Under the pieces are notes generated by a model. The model had not been told where the DNA came from, searched no databases, and was given only the letters and a program-made list of their open reading frames with translations. DNA of 64,000 bases. Origin: Euborellia annulipes. Taxonomy: Eukaryota; Arthropoda; Insecta; Dermaptera; Anisolabididae. Below are positions 23,237 through 35,029 of the stretch, one piece after another. The position numbers and the translations under genes are program-made. Position 1 is the first letter of the stretch. The number at the start of each line of letters is the position of its first letter. The stretch lies in NCBI GenBank assembly GCA_023213315.1, contig JAKCPI010031582.1:27547-91546 (forward strand), in the 5' to 3' direction.

Positions 23237-23374
23237 AAATGCCTGCACCCCCAATAGATATTATCATATATAACGGTTATCGTAAAGTCTTAAATGGTTA
23301 AGTTGCCGAAAAGATTGTGTGAATGTGTGTGTGTGTGTGAGTGAATGAGAAAAAGTGTGAATGTTAAAAAAAAA
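23237..23374 (+). mobile_element. 5'-truncated SINE B with 13-bp TSD
   Basis: Only the tail half is present: ATGCCTGCACCCCCAATAG, ACGGTTATCGTAAAGTC, the stem-loop and a (GT)n/poly-A end. AAAAGGATTAAAA flanks it on both sides (23224-23236 and 23375-23387). This shows that truncated copies are inserted by the same priming mechanism. Confidence 0.85.
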
Positions 23375-23387
23375 AAAAGGATTAAAA

Positions 23388-23673
23388 TGGAAAATAAATA
23401 CCTAGAGAGGTGAAGAGGATGTTGGAATACACTGTTTTGAAATGGAAATAATCCAGGATAAAAGGCATCATGGATTGGAAAGAGTGCAGCTCTGGACGCT
23501 TGCTAATCTGGCGGGAGCGGAGAGAGGATCAATCTTTCAAGCTTCTTGGCTGACCGTGCAGCTTCTACTGAAGACAAAGGCGACACCAGCCTTGGGCGAC
23601 ACCGGCTACTAGTGTTAAACGAACGAAACAATGGCGCCACGTGACATCAATGCTCTCTGCTATTATTTTAAAT
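23388..23673. other. Complex single-copy island
   Basis: A GC-balanced block includes GCGACACCAGCCTTGGGCGA and a tandem-like GGCGACACC pair, plus CACGTGACAT. It is not coding in any frame I could support. It could be regulatory DNA for the gene whose exon lies at 22453-22562. Confidence 0.3.
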
Positions 23674-23848
23674 CTTTACTTTCTCTTACCTATGTATATA
23701 TGATATAACAATAAATAAATATTTACACATTTTTATAAATTTTACATCTTGAATTCTAATATATCGGCGGAAACTAAATATATCTTGACACAAAAAAATC
23801 TGATGTGACAAGCACAGAACACAACTTTCGATTACCGAAGACAAGAGA
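23674..23848 (+). repeat. Family A fragment with internal deletion
   Basis: The 5' end TTTACTTTCTCTTACCTATG is joined directly to the 3' part TTACATCTTGAATTCTAATA and the first arm of the terminal hairpin. The core and GT repeat are missing. Confidence 0.75.
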
Positions 23849-24107
23849 ACATTCATCGAGTAGAAAGAGAGAGAAAACCGTGAGTGCAAGTGAGAAAGAG
23901 ATACTTTCTTAAATCATCTGCTTTCAGCACAAGGACAAGCCGTCTGCAAGTGAAATAATCGGCTCCGACGTCACGCGTTCTCAGAATCAATTAAAAAAGC
24001 AATAAAATTAAAAATATATTATTATATTCCCCGAACTGAAAAAAATCTGCTCAATTAAAAAAAAAATATATATATATATATTTTTTTAATATAGGCTAAT
24101 TAATATA
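23849..24107. other. Gene-free
   Basis: Nothing recognised. Confidence 0.5.
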
Positions 24108-24693
24108 AATTCTTTTTTTTTTTACTTTCTCTTACCTTATATATGAAATATATAGAGAGAGAAAGTATTGCGATCATGTCAAAATTTCGATGTCGAGATT
24201 TTGATGGGTATACATGTTTTGAGATCCCCTGAGTCCAAAAAAGTGGGTCCCGCAAATTGGTCTGTGTGTGAATATTTTTAACCATGAAGAAAATGAGCTA
24301 TGAGGTTAAAATTTTATATTTAAGTTAGGCGTCCTCCGAACTCGTGAAAATAAGCTTTTAAACAAAATCGGCCAAAAAGTACTAATACTTTGCTGATGTA
24401 TTTTTTCAGTTTTTTTTTTTTTTCGATTTTCTCAAAATCCGCTTCAACGATTTTGTTTAAAATTCATAAATCACCTATTTTTTTAGATACTTTTTAAAAA
24501 GTATATCAGAGATATTTTTTGTGAAAATTGATTGAAGTACACTTTACTGATGTGGAAGCATTCGTAGTTAAGAGCCATCTATGAGTCGCGTGGTCAAGTT
24601 TGAAACTAAGCTGCTATGGGAAACTAAATATAGCTCAACACAAAAAATCTGGTGTGACCAGCACGGTGCTGTGAGCTAGCCACACAAGATTTA
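24108..24693 (+). mobile_element. Family A copy 2, diverged
   Basis: The start TTTTACTTTCTCTTACC, TTCGATGTCGAGATTTTGAT, CTGAGTCCAAAAAAGTGGG and TGAAATTTTATATTTAAG are present. It ends with a shortened hairpin AAATCTGGTGTGACC..AGCCACACAAGATTT. The GT run is reduced to TGTGTGTG. Confidence 0.8.
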
Positions 24694-25678
24694 AAAAATG
24701 ATTGTATTGTTCATTGTAGGGAAGACAAAAAATAACTTATCTAAAAATAATATTACATATTTTTTTGTTATTAGGAGGAATATTTAAATCTAATATTTAT
24801 CTTATTTAATCGTCTGATCTAGGGTGGAGCCCTGGGGGGTTGGAATTAGTCCAGTGGCGCTAGATTTTGGGGGTGGAATTTTGGCTGTAAGCAGATTTAA
24901 TGTTGAATAAATATTTAATAAAATATAATTTTTTTTTGGTAGGGGGCGGGTAAGTTTCTAGGTGCGGCCCTGTCCTCGACTCTTCCGTATATTCAGTCAG
25001 GGACTGCCCAGACACCAGAAGTTGATTAAAAAAAAGTAATAATCGTTTTAAAAATCAATAAACATTTTTATTTAATTCGTAGGCCATTATTTTTCTAAAA
25101 AAATCTCCCAACTATTATTATACCACATACAGAAGTCTATATTTATTAAAGCTATTTCGAAATTTTGGTGTAGAATGCATTTTTTTTAAACAAATCAATA
25201 TCTCTATTATAAAACAAATAACCTAGTATCAAATAAAAAAAATTCGTTCGCCACTTGACGCCTGCCCTCAGGGTCCTGAGTTCGGAGCTTGAGGCCGGCA
25301 GGTGCATCCGCCATCCAGCATCCGCATCCAGGACCTCCCGCCAGGGAATGTTAATTGATTCCTGGTCGGCCGGCAATCACGGCCGACATTTACATCTACC
25401 GTTTCTCATCTCTCTGTGATTTTTATATTTTTCTTTTAGATAAATGAAATTCTAATAATGATAAATGGTTGTTTATCTTATTTTCATTTTTAAATTAACC
25501 TTTTAGTGATTTAATATCAGATTAGATATGTTATTATATAAATTCATTAAAGAAACCTAAAAACGAAATTAGTTTTTGTTTTAGGGGATATAGGTTCTAA
25601 TTATTTATTTTAAAATTTGTGGCTTACATTGTTAGTTCTTTCAACGATTAAGTGAATTTTACTTCTCTGTATTTCATA
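24694..25678. other. Gene-free; GC-rich island at 25245-25390
   Basis: The block 25245-25390 (GCCTGCCCTCAGGGTCCTG and GGTCGGCCGGCAATCACGG) is strikingly GC-rich for this window. A minus-strand frame crosses it but shows no known family. A decayed DNA-transposon end (GGTGCGGCCCTG) is at about 24960. Confidence 0.4.
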
Positions 25679-26859
25679 CGAGGGGCTGTCAAAAAATAAA
25701 TGGAATTTATTTTATACTAGAAAATTCTGCTTACTTTTATTCAAATTCCATTACAGATCTTCAAAGTAGGCTCCTTCGATAAAATACGATTCCAGCGTTC
25801 AGTCCACTGTCCAAAACACTCGCTGATACCCCTTTTTGATAATCTGTTGAGTAGTCATTCGGGGCAACTGTGGGCACTTTTCACTTTCAAAGTATACTAT
25901 GTTTTAAATATTAAAGCTAGAGAAGTCAAAACATATTCTTTAGAAAGAGATTTAACTGTTATTTGACTAATAATGAAAATAGAAAATTAAATAAACAAAA
26001 GCATTTTTTTTTGAAACAAACAGTTAAAGACAAAAATTCGAAATGCATTCACTTGCCCCTTATTGCGCGCATTCGTTGGAGTACGGTAAGTAAGCGCATA
26101 TGGGGTAAGTAAAAACATTCCTTAGTGAATGTCAATGCAATTATGACATACGAAAGTGCCTCTTTCATAAGCAGTGTACTGTTCGTGACTTCATTCCTCA
26201 CAAGCGCTACACTTGATCCAATCCTCTTTTGATGGTTCTTCGAATTTACCTCCCTTCTCCCTCACTTCTTTCCGGAGATATACCCTTTACACTTACCCAC
26301 TGCGCTCAGTTACTGCGAATGACTCTACACCCGAAATTTTGTGGTTTAGCTATCGATCACGTGGTAGATAAGCAACTTACTGTTACTGTGAATTACTAAT
26401 GCGAAGTATTGAAGAGGCCATTAAGAAGGAAAATTGCAACAGAAAGACCACATCTCATGGGATCAAATGGGATCTTTCACCAGGATAATGCACCGGCACA
26501 TCGCGCGCCATCAGGACAATCAATAGGCTCAAGAAACAATCACTGAATTAAGCATACTCCATATTCACCGGACCTAGCGCCGTGTGACTTCCACCTATTT
26601 CCTGGAGTGAAAAAAGACCTTCGGGGTCGTCATTTACAGAGTGATCGAAAACTAAACAACAACATTTCTGGTGTACTTAACATTATCAAAAACTACCAAA
26701 AAGGGGCTTCAGGGAGTGTTTGAACAGTGGACTGAACGCTGTAATCGTTGTATTTTGTCCGAGGGAGATTACTTTGAAGATCTGTAATGGAATTTGAATA
26801 AAAGTAAGCATAATTATTTAATAAAAAAATAATTCAGGTTATTTTTTGACACCTCCTCG
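25679..26859 (+). mobile_element. mariner element with inverted 3'-end arms, broken transposase
   Basis: Termini CGAGGGGCTGTCAAAAAATA and TATTTTTTGACACCTCCTCG are flanked by TA on both sides (25677-25678 and 26860-26861), as in mariner. The plus strand encodes remnants of the catalytic domain: HQDNAPAH at about 26481 and YSPDLAPCDFHLFP at about 26555, the second catalytic-Asp block of D34D mariners. Frameshifts and stops make it dead. Unusually, the C-terminal coding end is present twice in opposite orientation (about 25700-25852 and 26681-26840). Another transposon sits inside it. Confidence 0.88.
25853..26331. mobile_element. DNA element L inserted in the mariner
   Basis: The left end GTAGTCATTCGGGGCAACTG and the right end CAGTTACTGCGAATGACTCTAC (26308-26331, written here only to mark the complement) are imperfect inverted termini. 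The same left end, in the opposite orientation, appears at 38722-38855. The element interrupts mariner coding sequence, so it arrived later. It has no recognisable transposase. Confidence 0.65.
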
Positions 26860-26861
26860 TA

Positions 26862-28089
26862 GGAAACATAGGAATGATAACAAAATATCATAAATCCCTA
26901 AATGGCCTCAGAAGCGATTAGCAAAGATGAAAGAAAGTTATGCGCTGTGCGATCAGCCACACCAGGTTTTTTTATGTTGGGGTCTTTCTTACTTTCTTTT
27001 AAATAATCATAAAAAATTTAGAATGTGTTTGAAAAGAGATAAAAATGAATATTTAAAATATCAAGGGAGTGGTTGTTGAAGGTTCAAAAGATTTTTTTTT
27101 TTTGTTTTTCTTTTATTTCTTGCTAAAAGATGCATCACGTGACCGATTAGATCCGAGCCGAAGAGCTATTTAGTTCTCTATGGTTCGCCTAAAGGAGGCA
27201 TGCATAATCCAAAAGAAAGAAGAAAAACAAACTATTTGAATATTTTATGAAAGGGGAAAGAAAATCGTTCCAAATATTAATAGATAGATCAGGCCGGCGG
27301 TAGCAAAACGAAAAATTCACTTCTCATTTCCTTAATGCGATCACGCGAGGTATCCAGATGCTATAGAGAGAAGCAATTCGGCAATTTCCAAGTTTTATTT
27401 TTTTTTTTTTTAATCGTTTCCAAAAGATATATAAATTTTGGCAAGTCCTCTATGATTTTCAAATCGATCGTTTATCTCAATAATAGAGTATTTTTGTTAG
27501 AATTTTAAAAATAAAAATAACACGTCTAGAAAATTTTTAATATTTAGGGAAATTATGAAAATCACAGTGTCTTTCAAAAAACCAATTTAGAAATATTTCT
27601 ATCCAATTTCTTTTTATTATAATATATTAACCTTTTAAATAAAAACGTCTAAAAATTAAAATTATAGAAAGGGATGATTATATGTTATTTTTTTATGAAA
27701 AAACATAATCGAATTCCGAAGGTTTTTTAAATTAATTCAATTCAATGAAAGTCTACCAGTACCTATCCCTTTACAGGATATATTTTAAGGGTATATTTAA
27801 GAATATTTAATATTTATTTGAGTAATTTATTATTCTCCTATACAGTAGGCCTATATACTGAATATGAAATGGGGAAAGGTTATCTAAAGGATAAAAAACA
27901 GCACTTTGACAAAGAAGAGTGATTACCTTTAGCCTTAATTTTTAATTTGTAACTGAAAGATAGTGATAATCAGAGACTTTCAGAAAAAATACTTTCCCGG
28001 GGGTGTAAACATAAAAAAAAGTGAAAAGCACTGAAAATACCAATTAATTTTTTTAACTCAACTTAATTTGTTAGTGCATTCCTTCTTGC
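26862..28089. other. Gene-free AT-rich stretch
   Basis: It contains a SINE-tail-like AAATGGCCTCAG (26891) and a family A hairpin remnant GCGCTGTGCGATCAGCCACA at 26941-26971. Otherwise nothing is recognised. Confidence 0.5.
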
Positions 28090-28097
28090 ATTCCACT

Positions 28098-28388
28098 CAC
28101 TGGCGTATATAAGGGGGGGGGGCGAGAGGACCCGGGCCCACCGAAGTTTTTCAATGAAACTCGTATACAAAAAAAAAGGTCAAAAGTATATTCGCAACAG
28201 GGGAAAAAAAGGTAAAACGGAAAAATTTGGATTAAAAAAACAAAATTGATGAAAATTTGTCTTTGTGAGGGTCCGGGCTCCTTGGGGTTCAGGATATCTG
28301 GTATTTTAAAAATATTTTTTTGTATGGGATAGGGGAATATTTAAAAAAGAGTTGGCCCTCTCCGAAAAAAATTCTATATACGCCCCTG
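28098..28388. mobile_element. 291-bp hAT-type MITE (GGCGTATATA termini)
   Basis: CACTGGCGTATATAAGGGG begins it and CTATATACGCCCCTG ends it. The flanks ATTCCACT and CTTTCACT agree at 6 of 8 positions, fitting an old 8-bp duplication. Internal G-runs and AGGACCCGGGCCCACC resemble other MITEs of the window. A related element lies at about 37749-37935. Confidence 0.7.
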
Positions 28389-29670
28389 CTTTCACTATAT
28401 TTTAATTAATAAATTATAATCCCATATTTCTTTATAATTTTTTTATTTATATTTTTGATATTTTCTTTTGGGAAGGGGAGTTTGGATCTTCATTTCTCAC
28501 CCTCCTGTTAAGTGAAATTAAAGCCTAAAAAAAAAAATTCTAATATAAACGTTTGTAAATATATTTTATTGTAATTTTCTAATAGAAAAATGACACCTTG
28601 AAACTGTTTCCCCTAAACTGATTAATTTTTAACCAGTTATGCTTTTAAGACAAGATAATGGAAGAATTTATGAAATCCATGCTATATAAAAAAAAAAGCA
28701 CGAAGCAATTTGGTATGGCAGGCGTTCTTCTTTAAAGAGACGGCTGGATTCAGGACCAAGGATTTTAGGGGAGGACCTTAATAAGTGCACGTGTGCATCA
28801 GCAGCCCTATGAGCCCTAAAGGGAGCAAGTGCACCGCCCTTATGGTTCCACTTGACCAAAGTTTACCAAGCTCCCCCTTAGGCTCATTTCCAATATATAT
28901 TATGTTGACAAGTTGCCGCCAAATGAATTTGTCCTAATGAATTCAAAGCTTAAAATCTTCTCCCCGTCAGTATATATAAAAACAAACCCTTGTTTTGGCT
29001 TGTTTACAGGTTTTTCCCTCTATTAACAAATTCTACTGGCACTTTCATAAAGAGAGAGTCAGGAAAAAAAAATTGAAAGGGACAGTCGTCTTTTGAGTGT
29101 TGCGAATGGACGACTTGTGCAATCATTCAATCCATCCGTTCTTCAGCTGACACGGATCGGCCATCGAGCATGAAAACCATGATTTCGATCTTAACTGTTT
29201 ATAATCATAGGGATTATATCATTTTTTTCTTCGCAATATGAATCTTTTCCTTGACTTTAAAACAAGTTAAAATATGATTGACAATCAAGACATTATAACC
29301 CAAAAATATTATTATTTGTAAATAAGGCCTAATCTAAATTCATTTAATTATTTACAAAAAAATAATACAATTTAACTAGTTGTTTCTTGATGGCTGGATC
29401 CTCATATAATACAATTTAATGTTGAGATTAAATGATTATTTTAAATACATAAATTGGTTACATTTTTTTATCAGAGATTTTTTTAATTAGGATTTGAGAA
29501 AGGCACTCTTCAAATAGCATATTCTCCAAAGGAAAAGATTACCAGCCTGGTCGAGACCGAGACCCTGACCGGATACCCGTTTGGCCGGTTAATCCGAGGT
29601 TCGGTGAAAAATTTATTTTCATTCATTTTCATCATACGTTTTCGTTTTCTTAACTCGCCTATTTTTGTTT
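28389..29670. other. Gene-free stretch
   Basis: No gene is recognised. Small complex patches at 28710-28880 and 29090-29180 are single copy. The GAGACCGAGACC/GGATACCC stretch at 29553-29605 is unexplained. Confidence 0.45.
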
Positions 29671-29686
29671 AAGAGATCTCAAGCCT

Positions 29687-29929
29687 TTTTCTTCTTTCTT
29701 TGCCTTTTTTATTCCCGCGGTGCGGGGTCGGCGGTAAAGGGGGCGATGGAATGGTTTTTTTGCGACCGGAAGAAATAGAACAGGCCGGCCTGGCCCGTCC
29801 CACTGCCTGGCGCTTGTTGAAAACATAGAAGGAAGGGACAGACATATAAAGAATAGAAGGACTGCCAGTCCCAGCTCGGGTAGCTCGTGGTCGCCATCCA
29901 CGTACCCACAAGATGTGGGCCCCTGAGCA
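29687..29929 (-). mobile_element. SINE-K copy 2 (243 bp) with 16-bp TSD
   Basis: The duplicated AAGAGATCTCAAGCCT (29671-29686 and 29930-29945) is perfect. It has the same length and blocks as 7338-7580, and the (GAA)n tail is degraded to TTTTTCTTCTTTCTTTG on the plus strand. The three long overlapping minus-strand frames here are consequences of the SINE body and not genes. Confidence 0.92.
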
Positions 29930-29945
29930 AAGAGATCTCAAGCCT

Positions 29946-30137
29946 ATGAAGTAGAAAAATACACTGGGAAGCAAGCGAGTAAACAAAAAACAAACTCGGG
30001 AATTGCTTCCCTCTCTCTCTTTACCATCTGAACGAATATATTGCACAATGTTACACCTCACAGTTTAATTAAAATACAAAAATATGGGGATTGACTTCCC
30101 CGAGACTTTCTCGTATATTCTTTTGGAATTACGTCTG
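29946..30137. other. Gene-free
   Basis: Nothing recognised. Confidence 0.5.
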
Positions 30138-30443
30138 GGTGTGTGTGTGAACACGATTGCTTAAAAACCAAAGCAGCTAGATCGATGAAATTTGGTATAT
30201 GCTCCTTACACTAAAATTGTAGATTTCTATCAACTTTTGGAGTAAATAAGTCACTTGGAAGTAGTACTTTACTTAAAAAAGTTTTTTCAAAAATTTTGAA
30301 ATTTTCAAATACTGTATTTTATTATAATATAACAAAAAAATTGAAAATTTCAAAATTTTTGAAAAAACTTTTTAAGTAAAGTACTACTTCCAAGTGACTT
30401 ATTTACTCCAAAAGTTGATAGAAATCTACAATTTTAGTGTATG
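30138..30443. mobile_element. Family H element as an inverted pair
   Basis: GT repeat, ACACGATTGCTTAAAAACC, AGCTAGATCGATGAAATTTG and TACTTTACTTAAAAAAG run to about 30310. From 30325 the complement returns as CTTTTTAAGTAAAGTA, CAAGTGACTTATTTACTCC and TCTACAATTTTAGTGTATG. The arms are about 120 bp with an AT-rich centre. The single-armed relative is at 1947-2125. Confidence 0.8.
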
Positions 30444-30515
30444 TCCCGGAAAGGCTGGCGATTCTGGATTCGATTCCCGGGGACCATGGGATGTTTGGCC
30501 TCGCCAATAAAAAAA
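30444..30515 (+). repeat. tRNA-like SINE piece
   Basis: GATTCGATTCCCGGGGACC has a B-box, followed by ATGGGATGTTTGGCC and an A-rich tail. It is related to the plus-strand part of 1738-1905. Confidence 0.5.
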
Positions 30516-32552
30516 TACAGTCTTGTTAAATAGAATATAAATATTTGTATATAGGCCTATTTACTTAAATTTACTAATTTATTAAATAAAAAAAGTTTCT
30601 TTAATTTCATAAAAAATTTTTATCTTATATTTAAGCCATTATTACCTCCACCGAATTTTTTTTTCCAGGTGTGAATGGAACTAGTTGCCTTAAGCACAGA
30701 AGCGCCAGGGGTAACTCTATTTTAAAAATTTTTTAAAGACTTAATCGTAGTTTTATCCTTAAAAAAAAAAAAACAGGTGTATTTAAATTATAAACGTTGA
30801 AATGGTATTTTTTTTATTCGCAAGTGGTGATTAAAAATTCCTAAATATAATTAATTTGGAGAGTTGTATAGAACAAGCGATTAATATAATTTGAGACTAT
30901 TATTAGGAGCACTCTGCATAAGGCTTCTTGACAAGGGGTTCAATTAATTTGACAGAAGCAATAAAGATTCAAGCGTGTGGGGTTGAAACGGACCTATTGT
31001 CCCGGGAATTCTTTCTAGCTCTCTTTGAGGGGAGATACCAAAAATATCCTCGACATTATTTGCACCCAGCCTCTGCAAGTGGATAATGGCATCCCAAGAA
31101 TGTCAATATAATCGAACATTTATTTCCTTTCATTTTAACAGTTAATTTAATAAACAATAAATTTAAGAATTTTTATCCATCGTGAGGATGAAACTCTAAT
31201 AAAAAGTCGAATCATAAGCATACTCTGTAATGGGAGAGGTAAATTTTTTCTAAATATATATGTATATTGGAGATAGAAAGATCAATGATTAAATACCATA
31301 TTTCAAATAAAATGTATTAATATAAATAGCAATAGCAAATAGTAACTGTCAATATTGATCTTTTGCATAGAGTCCTGAATCAATCTTATGAGGAATCAAG
31401 TTTCCCGGACAACAGGTGCGACTCCCTGACATTGACAGGCCTCCCCTCTCCAAAAAATTGCTTAATAATAGGGCTATTTTAAATATTTACTTTATTATAT
31501 AATCGTGGCTGGAGGTCTATTTTTTATAATTGGGATTAAAAGAATGTATAATTTCAAATTAGAGCAAATTAAAATGATAATTTTTTATACTAGTAATTTT
31601 ATGAATCATATAAATATGTAACATTATTTATTATTAAGGAATTAATTTAATAAATAATACTAGATTATAAAATCTCTGGATCTGCTCAGAGAGAAAAAAA
31701 ATCGATTGTTATTTGGCAAGTCCAAACACGGCCGAAACCTGTGAACTCGAGAAAAAAAAATATTATATTGAATATAATTTGATAACATTTGGTATTTAGA
31801 TCTAAAAAAAGTAGCATATCGACGCTCGATGTAGAAAGTGTCTAACTCCACTTTTTTTCAAAAATCATTTTTTGTATTTTCTGTAGAAAAATATAATATC
31901 ATTCTCCTTATGCCCTGAACTGGGTAAGAGCTTCATTCAAATTTTTCAGTTCGAAAAGTTACAGCACGAAGTGTTTAACAGTGGTTTTAACAATGACAAT
32001 GAAATGTTTTTTGGCTCTCCTGAAAAATAAACAAAAATGGAGATAGGCACTTTACTAATTAGAACGTCGATATACTATAAAAAAAAATAATAATAATAAT
32101 TGAATGATTGATTAAAAATTTATTTTGATGGAAATACACGCTTTGAAAATCCAGGTTGGAGAAAGTTGGGTGATGTGCGATCAGTCATACCAAATTTTTT
32201 TATTATATTATGAATAGGCGAGACTAGTAATTTCGAAAAATAAAAATATCAAATTTCTATTAAAAAATTAATTTTTTTTTTTTTTTATAAATCTTTCGTG
32301 TCAGGGTTTTGTTACATCTTCCTGTTAAATAGACTATTCTCAGATACTAATATTACCTCTTCCTTTATAAGATATTTATATAGGTTATCATATTTAGTCT
32401 ATATCAAAAGAGTATAATATTATAACTCTGGCAACTTTTAAACCAATACAGGTAAGATTTTCTGTCTAATAATTTCTTTCAATAATCTCAGAGTGAAAAA
32501 TTTTTTTATATTTTTTTGCCCGTTTGTGGGCTAAAAAGTATCAAAATAATAA
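30516..32552. other. Gene-free AT-rich stretch
   Basis: Only a degraded family A piece at 32113-32203 (TGGAAATACACGCTTTGAAA then GTGATGTGCGATCAGTCATACC) and a small complex patch at 30900-31110 stand out. Confidence 0.5.
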
Positions 32553-33168
32553 TTTTTACTTTCTCTTATCTATTTATATATGTAATATAATTATAGAGGA
32601 GAAAGTATTGGATTCATGTCAAAAATTCGATGTCGATGTTTTGATGGATAAACACGTTTTGAGGTCCCCTGAATCCAAAAAAGTGGATTTCGCAACAGGG
32701 TCTGTCTGGGGTGTGTGTGTCTGTGCTCAATTATAAGCATGAAGGAATTGAACTAGGAAGTTGAAATTTTATATTTAAGTTAGGCATCCACTTGAGGCGT
32801 GAAAATAAGATTTTTATCAAAATCAGCCAAAATGTACTAGTAGTTTACTGAAATATTTTTTCAGTTTTTTTCGATTTTTTCAAAGTTCGTTCTAACGATT
32901 TTGTTTAAAATTCAAAAAATCAATTATTTTTTAGATGCTCTTTAAAATGTAGGTCTATATTCTCATTTTGCCATTGAAATCTTTTGAAGCATACTTCACT
33001 CTTGTACTTCCCAGGATAGATAGGAGAAATGGTTGCCATGTTAACAAAATATAAATATTCCCATGTTTATAAATTTTACATCTTGAATTCTAATGTACCG
33101 TACTGTCGGAAACTAAATATATGTCGACACAAAAAATCTGGTGTGAGCAGTCACACCATATTTTTTTA
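32553..33168 (+). mobile_element. Family A copy 3
   Basis: Start TTTTTACTTTCTCTTATC, core TTCGATGTCGATGTTTTGAT, TCTGTCTGGGGTGTGTGTG, TGAAATTTTATATTTAAG, TACTTCACTCTTGTACTTC, then AAATCTGGTGTGAGCAGTC. The terminal hairpin has lost its central arms and keeps only the outer CTGGTGTG/CACACCA. Confidence 0.85.
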
Positions 33169-33426
33169 TTAAACCTCAGCTCTATTCAATTTAGTAAAAA
33201 TGCATTATCCTTTTTGTTTATCTGTCTGAGGTGTTTCATACAAACTGATGTTAAAATTTCTTATGTTCTAATCTGATGCTAAAATTTAATTTATGTTAAG
33301 AAAGTTTTGTAAATCATTTTCTAGTTGATTATCCAAGCACTAATCATTGTTAAAGATAAAATTTAATTTACAAACACTACAAAATGAGATGATAAAATAA
33401 TTAAAATTTGGTTATTTGTAATCGAT

Positions 33427-33605
33427 GTGACCATTGAATGGGAGGTCCCCCAGTCCGATCTGCACGTGTGGAGACACGTGTGGTCCCCGCGGAGGGTGGC
33501 CGCCTATCCAGCTTCTTTCTATTCTAAGCCGCGCAGCTGCCGAACTCATTCGGATCACGTGCGTTTGAGAAGGACCGTGCGATTGTTCCCAGACGAACAC
33601 TTACT
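33427..33605. promoter_or_regulatory. GC-rich island with three CACGTG (E-box) sites
   Basis: CACGTG occurs at 33463-33468, 33475-33480 and 33556-33561 within about 100 bp of otherwise single-copy GC-rich sequence. CACGTG is the palindromic E-box bound by bHLH-type factors. Overlapping open frames on both strands show no protein family. Calling it regulatory is inference from the clustering. Confidence 0.35.
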
Positions 33606-33709
33606 GCCTTTTATCCCAAACAATCAAGCATTCGACTGATGTAAAAATCTCATTTTTAATTTCTATTTCGAAAAATATTATTTATAAATAATATTGGGTC
33701 AAGGGCGGA

Positions 33710-34133
33710 TCCAGAGGAGTTTCTCAAGGGGGGGAGGGGGTAATTTTTTAAAGTGAAACTTTTTGCCTGGTGTGACTTTCTGTTACTTTGGGAAAATTTA
33801 AAGTTGAATTCTTTAAGTATCTACCAGTTTTTTGTGTCGAAATAGTTTTGAAGTCACACCCCTACAGATTTCTAAAGACCCTCAAAACGAGTATTTCCAT
33901 TAACATCCTCGACATCGAATTTTTTAAACGATCGTAATATTACATACATATATAGGTAAGAGAAAGTAAAAATATATATATTTTTTATTTATTTTTTTTT
34001 ATTAATTTTTAAGTAGGCTATTAATTTTTAAAATTTTATAATACAAATAAAATTTAATTTCAAAAAAAATATTTTTCTCAAATCTCTGGAGGGAAGGGGG
34101 GGGAGGGGGGGGGTAATTACCCTTTAATGATAT
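33710..34133 (-). mobile_element. hAT-like family E, degraded copy
   Basis: It begins CAAGGGCGGATCCAGAGG like the terminus of the intact copies, and ends in a GGGGGGGTAATTACCC block. It contains family A sequence at about 33762-33972, including AGGTAAGAGAAAGTAAA. The distal terminus and the duplication are not visible. Confidence 0.65.
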
Positions 34134-34356
34134 TACTTATTTAGATTGAAAATGTATATAAATAAAATGTTTCCAACTGAGCTGCCTCATAGGGGATATT
34201 GAATAAATATATTCGATTCATCAACAGTGGTTGTGTGTACAATTGGATCTACAATTTCAGGGCTAGCGTCATTTTCGGTTGCACCAGATAAGATTGAAAT
34301 TATTAATAAATAATATTCAGTCCTCTTGATCATTCAATACATTTAGATTATTTTTA
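34134..34356. other. Short gene-free interval
   Basis: Nothing recognised. Confidence 0.5.
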
Positions 34357-35029
34357 TTTTTACTTTCTCTTACCTATGTATATATGTAATATATATATAG
34401 AAAGTATTGGATTCATGTCAAAAAATTCGATGTCGAGATTTTTATGGATCTTCACGTTTTGAGGTCCCCTGAATCCAAAAAAGTGGTTTTTGCGACATGG
34501 TCTGTCTGTGTGTGTGTCTGTCTGTGTGTCTGTGAACAAAATATCTCAAGAACGAAAAGAGCTAGGAGGTTGAAATTTTATATTTAAGTTAGACACCACC
34601 ATGGGACGTGACACGAAGCTTTTGAACAAAATCGACCAAAAAGTACTAGTACTTTACTGATGCACTTTTTCAGTTTTTTTCGATTTTCTGAAAATTTGCT
34701 CCAACAATTTTTTTTAAAATTCATATATCAACTATTTTTTTAGTTGTTCTTTAAAATGTATATTCTCATTTTGTGATTGAAATCTTCTGAAGACCACTTT
34801 ACTCTTGTTCTCCATAGAAAAGATAGGAGAAATGGTTGCCATGGTAACAAAATATAAATATTTTGCCATACTTAGAAATTTTACATCTTGAAAATCGAAT
34901 GTACCATACTGTCGGAAACTAAATACATGTCGACACAAAAAATCTGGTGTGACAAGCACAGTACACAACTTTCGATTACCGAAGGTAAGAGAAAGTTGTG
35001 TGCTGTGCGCCAGTCACACCAGATTTTTT
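34357..35029 (+). mobile_element. Family A copy 4, best complete example
   Basis: A 673-bp non-autonomous element. Its 5' end, TTTTTACTTTCTCTTACC, itself pairs with AGAAAGTATTGG just downstream. The core has TTCGATGTCGAGATTTT and AAAAAAGTGGTTTTTGCG. A TCTG/GT repeat leads to AACAAAATATCTCAAGAACG and TGAAATTTTATATTTAAG. The 3' end is a ~90-bp hairpin (AATCTGGTGTGAC..GTCACACCAGATT). Inside its arm lies GGTAAGAGAAAGT, the complement of the 5' terminus. A terminal stem-loop, shared inverted subterminal motif and internal microsatellite are features of Helentron-type non-autonomous elements. Rolling-circle mobilisation is inferred; no Rep/helicase is present. Confidence 0.85.

Noticed and set aside
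29659..30061. Three overlapping minus-strand frames of up to 130 codons
   Set aside because: All lie over a SINE-K copy with target duplications, and the same frames recur in the other copies.
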